11,766 bases of DNA from an uncultured Clostridia bacterium (GTDB taxonomy: Bacteria; Bacillota; Clostridia; Christensenellales; Aristaeellaceae), in contig CAMGDO010000008.1 in assembly GCA_946042585.1 (NCBI GenBank), positions 1 through 11,766 on the forward strand. Direction: 5' to 3'. How positions within the stretch are numbered: the first letter of the stretch is position 1; each line of letters opens with the position of its first letter. The notes beneath the pieces were generated by a model that made no database searches, was not told where the DNA came from, and worked only from the letters and a program-made list of their open reading frames with translations. A program made the translations under genes and the position numbers. Below, in pieces: positions 1-5,690 of the stretch.

Positions 1-143
1 GCGCCGGAATGCACATAGACCATTTCGATGCTGGAATGAAAATGGGGGAAACAGTGATTATTGTGCGACTGAAAGCAGCTGGTGGTGGGCATGTCATCGC
101 GCCGGTGCTCGTAAAACTGCTTGCGGGTGTTGACGGGTTCCAT
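1..143 (-). CDS. AraC-family transcriptional regulator, N-terminal fragment (cut by window edge)
   Basis: Only the first 47 complete codons are inside the window; the gene continues beyond base 1. The visible protein begins MEPVNTRKQFYEH and contains HFHSSIEMVYVHSG at its end. The pattern H-x-H followed by a hydrophobic E-M-V-Y-V strand is typical of the cupin-type sensor domain at the N-terminus of AraC/XylS regulators, where the histidine lies near the ligand pocket. The start is the ATG at 143-141, preceded on the minus strand by a clear AAGGAG ribosome binding site (about 151-156) at normal spacing. The helix-turn-helix part is not visible, so the DNA-binding assignment rests on family knowledge. 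It is divergent from the DUF624-like gene at 294, its most obvious candidate target. Another cupin-domain protein is the main alternative. Confidence 0.72.
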   Translation of the reverse strand, partial: MEPVNTRKQFYEHRRDDMPTTSCFQSHNNHCFPHFHSSIEMVYVHSG

Positions 144-161
144 GTCGGTTCTCCTTGCAGG

Positions 162-195
162 TGACATTTTACGCTATTCTATCACGAAATTGTCA
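162..195. promoter_or_regulatory. Imperfect inverted repeat, candidate operator in the divergent intergenic region
   Basis: The half-sites are TGACATTTT at 162-170 and AAATTGTCA at 187-195. Eight of nine positions are complementary, and the half-sites are separated by 16 bases. The repeat spans the predicted -10 of the minus-strand AraC-type gene (176-181). Such a position would suit autoregulation or joint control of the divergent pair. AraC proteins more often bind direct repeats, so another factor may bind here. The operator role is inference. Confidence 0.35.
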
Positions 196-204
196 GATTG
201 AAAA
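176..204 (-). promoter_or_regulatory. Candidate sigma-A promoter for the AraC-type gene
   Basis: On the minus strand TAGAAT (181-176) matches the -10 consensus TATAAT at five of six positions. TTTTCA (204-199) is a weaker -35, with four of six positions matching TTGACA. The spacer is exactly 17 bases. The start of transcription would fall about 25-30 bases upstream of the ATG at 143. This is seen by eye only; the -35 is weak. Confidence 0.4.
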
Positions 205-250
205 GATGCAAAGCGCAGGGCGCTTGGGTGTTTCTTTTTGCAGGGTTTTA

Positions 251-259
251 TGGTATAAT
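251..259 (+). promoter_or_regulatory. Extended -10 promoter for the DUF624-like gene
   Basis: TGGTATAAT is a perfect -10 hexamer (TATAAT, 254-259) with the extended TG-N element just upstream. No good -35 is present at 17 bases (TTTCTT at 231-236), which is common for extended -10 promoters. Transcription would begin near 265-267, giving a leader of about 28 bases that carries the GGAGGA ribosome binding site at 281-286 before the ATG at 294. Confidence 0.65.
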
Positions 260-293
260 ATCAGAAATATCTTGTTTCTGGGAGGATGAGTCC

Positions 294-1328
294 ATGTTTG
301 GACGTTTAATGAACAGCTATTATTACGGCAAGAGCGGCAAGGGCGATTATCGTCAGGAGGATTTGCCCAAAAACCGCTGGCAGCTATTCTGGGAAATGCT
401 GCGCATCCGCCTGTCGGGGCTGTGCCGAATCAATTTGATGACATGTGTTGCCTGGATTCCCATGATGTTTGTGGCGGTGATGTTTGTCAATGCCGTATTG
501 GGCGCGGATGATCTGGCCCGTGTGAAGGATGAAGCCACCGGTAGCTCCTATATCGCGCTGGTTTATAACGAAACAACGGATGAAAACGGCAATGTGATTT
601 CGCAAGCCATGCAGACAAGCCTTACGGGCTTTACGCAGTCCCTGCTGCTTCTGCTGGTGCCGTGCCTTTTGATCACAGGCCCTGTGCAGGCGGGTCTTGC
701 CTATGTGACGCGCAACTGGGCGCGCGATGAGCATGCCTTCCCGTGGGCGGATTTCCGCGACGCGGTGAAGGACAACTGGAAGCAGGCGCTGGGCGTATCC
801 GTCATCACATCGGTGCTGCCGCTGGTGCTGTTTGTCTGCTACAATTTCTATGGGCAGATGGCGAAGCAGAGCATGTTCTTTATTCTGCCGCAGGTGCTGA
901 CCCTGGTGCTGGGCTTTTTGTGGTATCTGGGACTGGTGTTCATGTACCCGCTGATGGTGACCTACAAAATGACGTTCGGCCAGTTGATCCGCAACGGCGT
1001 TATGCTGGCGGTGGCGCGTCTTCCCATGACGATTGGCGTGCGTCTGGCCACGTTGATTCCCGCGCTCATCACGCTGGCAGTTGTGATGTTCACGGGCCAG
1101 TGGGTCATTGCCCTGCTGCTGCTGGCGATGTATTATCTGGTGGCCGGCAACGCGCTGACCCGGTTTGTCTATGCTTCCTTCTCCAATGCTGTTTTTGATA
1201 AATACATCAATGTGCATATTGAGGGCGTGGAGGTCAACCGCGGTCTGGCGAAGGAAGACGAGGAAGACGATCTGGAGCAATATGACGACGAAGTGCTGGA
1301 GCAAAACAACAGCAATCTTCCTCAGTAA
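294..1328 (+). CDS. DUF624 (YesL-like) polytopic membrane protein
   Basis: The predicted product has 344 residues with about six hydrophobic segments (roughly 46-69, 116-138, 166-185, 195-225, 249-267 and 269-286). The motif around 128-165, a glycine-proline turn then LAYVTRNWARDE and a W-x-D-F segment, is the hallmark of the DUF624/YesL family, whose members often lie beside carbohydrate transport or AraC-type regulator genes. Their biochemical role is not established. The ATG at 294 is preferred over upstream in-frame starts: GGAGGA lies at 281-286 and the TATAAT box at 254-259 would be inside any longer reading frame. Two things are unusual. A polar loop of about 45 residues (70-114) follows the first membrane segment, and the C-terminal tail is strongly acidic (320-333). 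The downstream spore-protein gene is 52 bases away with no terminator visible between them, so read-through is possible. Confidence 0.72.
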   Translation: MFGRLMNSYYYGKSGKGDYRQEDLPKNRWQLFWEMLRIRLSGLCRINLMTCVAWIPMMFVAVMFVNAVLGADDLARVKDEATGSSYIALVYNETTDENGNVISQAMQTSLTGFTQSLLLLLVPCLLITGPVQAGLAYVTRNWARDEHAFPWADFRDAVKDNWKQALGVSVITSVLPLVLFVCYNFYGQMAKQSMFFILPQVLTLVLGFLWYLGLVFMYPLMVTYKMTFGQLIRNGVMLAVARLPMTIGVRLATLIPALITLAVVMFTGQWVIALLLLAMYYLVAGNALTRFVYASFSNAVFDKYINVHIEGVEVNRGLAKEDEEDDLEQYDDEVLEQNNSNLPQ

Positions 1329-1380
1329 GCGATAACACGCTGCCTGCATGCGCATACTGTGCGTGGAGGTGAGCGCAGAA

Positions 1381-1548
1381 ATGACCCGAATGAATGAAGA
1401 AATGCGTCTGAAATACCGTGCGGCGGCACAGCTGGGGCTGATAGGGAAGCTTCAGCAGGTGGGCTGGGCGGGGCTGAGCGCACAGGAAACAGGCCGTGTG
1501 GGCGGTCTGGTGCGCGGCATGCGAAAGCAGCGCGGAAAGGAAACCTGA
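1381..1548 (+). CDS. Small acid-soluble spore protein, alpha/beta type (divergent)
   Basis: This is a 55-residue protein. Residues 10-19 (LKYRAAAQLG) and 28-45, which include GW, then L-S-A-Q-E-T-G-R-V-G-G-L-V, align with the two conserved blocks of alpha/beta-type SASPs, closest in style to the SspF-like GW-containing subgroup. Such proteins coat and protect spore DNA. The ATG at 1381 is chosen because TGGAGGTGAG at 1364-1373 gives ideal spacing; the upstream ATG at 1348 has no such site. It is odd that the usual glutamate-containing cleavage site of the germination protease GPR (E-I/F-A-S/Q-E) is replaced by R-A-A-A-Q at residues 13-17. The methyltransferase gene begins seven bases after the stop. 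The fold assignment is fairly secure, but its DNA-protecting role is inferred. Confidence 0.75.
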   Translation: MTRMNEEMRLKYRAAAQLGLIGKLQQVGWAGLSAQETGRVGGLVRGMRKQRGKET

Positions 1549-1555
1549 CACCGGC

Positions 1556-2311
1556 ATGTATACAGCCTTTGCGGCGGTGTATGACCGCCTGATGCAGGAT
1601 GTGGCATATGACAGCTGGGCGCAGCATTATGCGCAGCTTCTGGCATCCGCCGGGGTGAAGAGCGGCGCGGTGTGCGAATGCGCCTGCGGCACTGGCGCGC
1701 TGACACTGCGCCTGAAGAGGGCGGGCTATCGCATGACAGGCGTGGATATGAGCGCCGATATGCTGTCGGTTGCACAGCAGAAGGCGCGCGATGCGGGGCT
1801 GGATCTGCACTTTGTCTGTCAGGATATGTGCCGCCTTTCGCTGCACCGGCCGCAGGACGCCATTTTGTGCACATGCGACGGCGTGAATTATCTGACCACG
1901 CCTGCACGCATGCGGCGCTTTTTCAAGACGGCGTATGACAGCCTGAAGCCGGGCGGCGCGCTGATCTTTGATGTGTCCACACCCGAAAAGCTCTTAGGTA
2001 CGCTGGGCAATAACTGCCTGGGCTGTCAGGACGAGGATGTGAGCTATATCTGGCAGAACGCATACCATCCGCGCACACGCACGGTGGATATGCGTCTGTC
2101 CATTTTCGTGCGCGAGGCGAACGGCGCATACAGGCGGTTTGAAGAAACGCAGACGCAGCGCGCGCATACAATGGAAGAAATACAGGGCAGTCTGACGGAG
2201 GCCGGCTTTGCAGAGATTCGCTTTTATGGCAAGCTGCTGATGCGCGCGCCCCGTGAGGGAGATGACAGATGGCATGTACGCGCCATTCGCCCGAAGGAGA
2301 AAAGAAAATGA
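1556..2311 (+). CDS. Class I SAM-dependent methyltransferase, YqeM-like
   Basis: A 251-residue protein with a Rossmann-type methyltransferase domain. Motif I is at 39-47 (VCECACGTG), the acidic end of the second strand is D64 in TGVDMSADML, QDM is at 89-91, and the post-motif LKPGGALIFDV spans 130-140. The N-terminus (YDRLMQDVAYDSWA) matches the YqeM group of Bacillus and clostridia, whose substrate is unknown. The ATG at 1556 is preferred because the protein then begins exactly at the conserved FAAVYDRLM segment; a longer frame from 1496 would run through the spore-protein gene. Its ribosome binding site is weak (AAAGGAA around 1536-1542, long spacing), so coupling to the preceding gene is plausible. 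The end overlaps the hslO start by four bases (ATGA). Motif I has alanine where most relatives have glycine (ACGTG rather than GCGTG). Confidence 0.85.
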   Translation: MYTAFAAVYDRLMQDVAYDSWAQHYAQLLASAGVKSGAVCECACGTGALTLRLKRAGYRMTGVDMSADMLSVAQQKARDAGLDLHFVCQDMCRLSLHRPQDAILCTCDGVNYLTTPARMRRFFKTAYDSLKPGGALIFDVSTPEKLLGTLGNNCLGCQDEDVSYIWQNAYHPRTRTVDMRLSIFVREANGAYRRFEETQTQRAHTMEEIQGSLTEAGFAEIRFYGKLLMRAPREGDDRWHVRAIRPKEKRK

Positions 2312-3204
2312 TGAATCAGCCTTTTAACGAGCAGGACGCATTGCTGCGCATGACCATTTGCGGGGGTGAGGCGCGCGTGCTGCTGATGCGCACCACAAAA
2401 ACTGCGCAAACCGCTGGGGATTTGCACAATGCCTCCGATGTGGCCATCGCTGCAATGAGCCGTCTGATGACGGGAACCGCCATGCTGGGCGTGATGATGA
2501 AGGAACAGGACGCCAATGTGACGGTGGTGGTAGATGGCGGTGGACCGGGCGGACGCATGACGTGTGTGGCGCACGGGGGCAATGTGAAGGTTTCCATGAT
2601 GAATCCGCAGGTGGAGCTGCCCGTGCGCAGAGACGGCCAGAGCGATGTGGCAGGACTGGTGGGACGGGATGGCACGCTGACGGTCATCCGCGATTTTGGC
2701 GTGGGAGAGCCGTATATCGGCAAGACCAACCTGATTTCCGGGGAGCTGGGCGAGGATTTTGCCGCCTATTATGCCCATAGCGAGCAGACGCCATCCATCG
2801 TATCGCTGGGCGCTATCGTGCATAACGGCATGGTGCTGTCCGCTGGCGGCGTGCTGGTGCAGGCGATGCCCGGCTGCAGCAGCAAAACGCTGGAGACGCT
2901 GGATATGCGCGCCATGCTGTTTTCCGGCATCAGCCGCGATCTGTTTGAGGATTCGCTGGATGATCTGGCGCAGCGCTGGTTCAGGGATATGGACATGGTG
3001 GTGCTCAGCCGTGCGCCCATTGCCTATCGCTGCGGCTGCAGCCGGGAAAAAGCGCAGGCGATGCTTAAAAGCGTCGGCAAAGAGGAGCTGCTGAGCATGA
3101 TCCGCGAGGATCACGGCGCGGAGCTGACGTGCCATTTCTGCCATGCTACACACCGCTTTACCGAGGCAGACCTCAAGGCGCTGCTCAACAGCGACCTGCA
3201 ATAA
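2308..3204 (+). CDS. hslO: Hsp33, redox-regulated molecular chaperone
   Basis: A 298-residue protein of normal Hsp33 length. Hsp33 is a cytosolic holdase that releases zinc and unfolds on oxidation, then binds unfolding proteins. The C-terminal redox switch is intact: RCGC (C242, C244) and CHFC (C275, C278) give the C-x-C and C-x-x-C zinc ligands. Other family marks are MTGTAMLG (54-61), DGGGPGGRM (76-84) and SGELGEDFAAYY (144-155). ATG at 2308 and ATG at 2311 are adjacent. The first is favoured because AAGGAG at 2294-2299 is spaced about eight bases from it and it overlaps the methyltransferase stop as ATGA. The next gene starts 19 bases after the stop, so it lies in a continuous operon. Confidence 0.97.
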   Translation: MMNQPFNEQDALLRMTICGGEARVLLMRTTKTAQTAGDLHNASDVAIAAMSRLMTGTAMLGVMMKEQDANVTVVVDGGGPGGRMTCVAHGGNVKVSMMNPQVELPVRRDGQSDVAGLVGRDGTLTVIRDFGVGEPYIGKTNLISGELGEDFAAYYAHSEQTPSIVSLGAIVHNGMVLSAGGVLVQAMPGCSSKTLETLDMRAMLFSGISRDLFEDSLDDLAQRWFRDMDMVVLSRAPIAYRCGCSREKAQAMLKSVGKEELLSMIREDHGAELTCHFCHATHRFTEADLKALLNSDLQ

Positions 3205-3223
3205 CCGCAGCAAGGAGATCGGA

Positions 3224-4804
3224 ATGCCCAATATTGTACCGCTTGACATGCCGGCTGCCTATTGGCGGGAGAAGGCACAGCGTGCCCGCCGCGCGGGAAA
3301 TGCTGTGGAGGCTGTGCGCCTGTATCGCGCAGCGCTGCGCAAATATGATGACAGCCAGACCCGCCGCGAGCTGGCAGAAACATACGCCGATATGCGCGCG
3401 CTGTCCGTCAGCGACCGGCTTTATGTGGAAAACCTGGCGCGCGATGCATCGGATGCGGACAGCCTGTATGGGCTGGCGCGCAACCGTTCGCTGGCAGGCG
3501 ATCAGCGTACGATGGCGGATCTGCTCGATCTGTATCTGCGCATTGCGCCATGCGGGCCATTATCCGATCAGGCGCGGGATATCCTGTGGCGTATGCCCCG
3601 TGAGCCAATGCAACCCCGCCGCATGCGCCGGGCACAGGTACTGTGCGATCAGGCGATGGATCATGCAAACGATTGGCAAGCGGCGCTGAAAATTGCGCGG
3701 CATTCCTGGAAGCGGGGAAAAACCGCCGAGTGCGCGCAGCTGCTGTGCGAATTGTATCATCGCGCAGGAAAGACGGAAAAAGCATTGGCGTATGCCTGTG
3801 CTGCGTGCGATATGAAGCCGGAGGGGCTGGAAATGCGCTTGCAGCTGGCGCAGGCGCTGTATCTGAACGATATGCCTGAGGCCTGCCACGCGGCACTCAA
3901 AAACGCACAGCGGCTGTGCCTGCATGCCGATCAGCAGGCGCTCTACTGCCAGTATGCCATCGGGATGGGGTATGCGGAGCTGGCGGTGGAGCTGATGGAG
4001 CCAAGGGTGAGCAAGTATCCAAACAGCACGGATGCCCTGCTGCTGCTGGCGCTGGCGCTGCAGGCCAATCGCCAGGACGAGGCGCGCGTGCGGGAATTGC
4101 TGCGCCGCGTGGCGATGCTGGATGAAGATGATCTTTTGCCGCGTGCGCTGTTGGATGTTCCCTGGGACGGCAGCGAAAATGACGAGGACGCGTCACGGCG
4201 CATCCAGATGAAAATCAGCGAGATCTTTCTGGAAAGGCTCGAAAACGAAACGGATATCCATCGGGGGCTGGTGCAGATGATGCGCCTGCCCATGCCGGGA
4301 CTGTTCGGGCTGGCTGTGCAGACCTTTATCCAGCGCGGCGATGCGCTGGGGCTCAGGCTTGTGCTGATTGAGCATGAAATGGCGCCCATGCAATATGCAG
4401 CCATTCTGCACGCGCTGGAGGAGATGGGCTCCCCCATGCCGTGCTTTGCGCGGGTGCGGGGGCGGCTGTGTCTGCTGCCGCAGAAGATAAAACCGCCATA
4501 TGACGCCGATCTGCATGAGCTGATCCGGCGGCTGATTCATCTGCTGCGTGGGCGTGTGCCGCTGGGCGTGGTGGTGCGGGAAATGCCATCCGCCTGGAGA
4601 CGATTGCCGGAGAGCGCGCGCAAACACTGCGCGCAGGCGCGGGATGATGTGTGGATGACGGCGTTTGCCGCCTATCTGCTGATGAAGAGCGGCAGGGAAG
4701 AAACGGCGTATGCGTATATCAGGCGCTCGCGCCGGCCTATGCGCGTGCAACGCGCGTATATGCAACTGATCAGAAGGAGCAATACAATCCATGAAGTGTA
4801 TTGA
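3224..4804 (+). CDS. Cytosolic TPR-repeat protein of unknown function
   Basis: The predicted protein has 526 residues, no signal peptide and no membrane segment. Helical hairpins with TPR spacing are visible at about 13-45 (REKAQRARRAGNAVEAVRLY), 150-230 (three units, for example AGKTEKALAYACAACDMKPE) and 240-300. The C-terminal half (330-526) is helical but not clearly TPR. TPR arrays usually bind peptides or partner proteins. It is cysteine-rich for a cytosolic scaffold, with twelve cysteines including C170, C175, C192 and C195; this is notable next to the redox chaperone Hsp33, but no metal motif can be claimed. The start at 3224 follows AAGGAG at 3212-3217. The 3' end overlaps the HEAT-like gene by 14 bases. 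The specific function is unknown. Confidence 0.8.
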   Translation: MPNIVPLDMPAAYWREKAQRARRAGNAVEAVRLYRAALRKYDDSQTRRELAETYADMRALSVSDRLYVENLARDASDADSLYGLARNRSLAGDQRTMADLLDLYLRIAPCGPLSDQARDILWRMPREPMQPRRMRRAQVLCDQAMDHANDWQAALKIARHSWKRGKTAECAQLLCELYHRAGKTEKALAYACAACDMKPEGLEMRLQLAQALYLNDMPEACHAALKNAQRLCLHADQQALYCQYAIGMGYAELAVELMEPRVSKYPNSTDALLLLALALQANRQDEARVRELLRRVAMLDEDDLLPRALLDVPWDGSENDEDASRRIQMKISEIFLERLENETDIHRGLVQMMRLPMPGLFGLAVQTFIQRGDALGLRLVLIEHEMAPMQYAAILHALEEMGSPMPCFARVRGRLCLLPQKIKPPYDADLHELIRRLIHLLRGRVPLGVVVREMPSAWRRLPESARKHCAQARDDVWMTAFAAYLLMKSGREETAYAYIRRSRRPMRVQRAYMQLIRRSNTIHEVY

Positions 4805-5690
4805 TTTTGACAAGGCGTTTCAGCAGTATGCCATGAAATGGTTCCACGACAACGGCAAAAAATATCGCAATATTGACGAAATGGAAGCCGACCTGCCTGA
4901 GGTGTATGCGCGCTTTCTGGATACGCCGGCAGATTTTCTGGCCAGGGAGAAGCCCGGCGAGTATTTTGGGCAGTGGGACGACGCCAAGGTGCTGGTGGAC
5001 TGGATGGAGGATTACTTCAAACAGCGTGTGCCTGTGCCGGATATGCTGCTCAACCGCATTGTGGAGCTGGGCGAAGCTGCGGAGAACCGCCTGTATGCCC
5101 TGCTGAAAAAGGAGCGCACGCCGCAGGAAGCGCGGATGACGGCGGTGTCGCTTCTGGCGGAGCTTGTGAGCACGCTGCCCATGGAGATGTATATCGAATG
5201 GCAGAAAAACCGCGCGGCAGAGGATGAATTGTGCGACATCGCGATAGACAGTCTCGCCCAGATGGGGGAGGCTGTGATTGAGCCCATGCTGGCGGCGATG
5301 GATGAGGCCAATGATGCGGGACGGGAGGCGTACTGCTCAGTGCTCTCGCATTATCCCGATACGACCGGACGCGTGCTCGGGGAGCTGCTGCGGCTTATCC
5401 GCCTTCCCGGTGCCAATGTGGCGGTGCTGGCAGGGTATCTGGGGCGGCTGGGCGATGAGCGCGCGCTGGAAACGCTGATTGATCTGGCGCTGGATGAGGA
5501 CATCACCTATCTGACCTATATCGAGCTGCGCTCTGCCATTGAGCAGCTGGGCGGCGATGCGCCTGAGCGCACGTTTGATGAATCCGACCCGGAATATGAA
5601 GCGATGGCGGGCATGCAGACGGACTGGCAGCAGGAAACGGAAACGCCGGACGATTCCATGAGACAGGGAAGCGGAGACTATCTGCAATGA
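4791..5690 (+). CDS. HEAT-like repeat protein of unknown function
   Basis: A soluble, acidic 299-residue protein. The N-terminal 85 residues contain a distinct module (LPEVYARFLDTPADFL at 35-50, PGEYFGQWDD at 55-64, RVPVPDMLLNRI at 79-90). This is followed by paired amphipathic helices at about 85-255 that look like HEAT or ARM repeats, for example DELCDIAIDSLAQMGEAVIE and GYLGRLGDERALETLIDLAL. The last 40 residues are polar and probably disordered. Such repeats usually mediate protein binding; no catalytic motif is seen. AAGGAG at 4774-4779 lies 11 bases before the ATG, inside the end of the TPR gene, and the two genes overlap by 14 bases in different frames. The stop overlaps the next start as ATGA (5687-5690). 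I recognise no named family. Confidence 0.75.
   Translation: MKCIDFDKAFQQYAMKWFHDNGKKYRNIDEMEADLPEVYARFLDTPADFLAREKPGEYFGQWDDAKVLVDWMEDYFKQRVPVPDMLLNRIVELGEAAENRLYALLKKERTPQEARMTAVSLLAELVSTLPMEMYIEWQKNRAAEDELCDIAIDSLAQMGEAVIEPMLAAMDEANDAGREAYCSVLSHYPDTTGRVLGELLRLIRLPGANVAVLAGYLGRLGDERALETLIDLALDEDITYLTYIELRSAIEQLGGDAPERTFDESDPEYEAMAGMQTDWQQETETPDDSMRQGSGDYLQ

Noticed and set aside
198-293. N-terminal extension of the DUF624-like protein from 198
   Set aside because: The extension would run through a perfect TATAAT promoter box and a GGAGGA ribosome binding site that both serve the ATG at 294.
384-1355. Minus-strand frame opposite the DUF624-like gene
   Set aside because: It is rich in His, Gln and Arg, a shadow of hydrophobic codons on the other strand, and has no start signals.
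1353-1359. CATACTG upstream of the spore-protein gene as a sigma-G -10 element
   Set aside because: It fits the -10 consensus at most positions, but no matching -35 is present at 16-18 bases and the predicted transcript would begin inside the ribosome binding site.
2224-3249. Long minus-strand open frame opposite hslO
   Set aside because: hslO on the plus strand is unmistakable with its four zinc cysteines; the antisense frame is His- and Arg-rich and has no recognisable domain.
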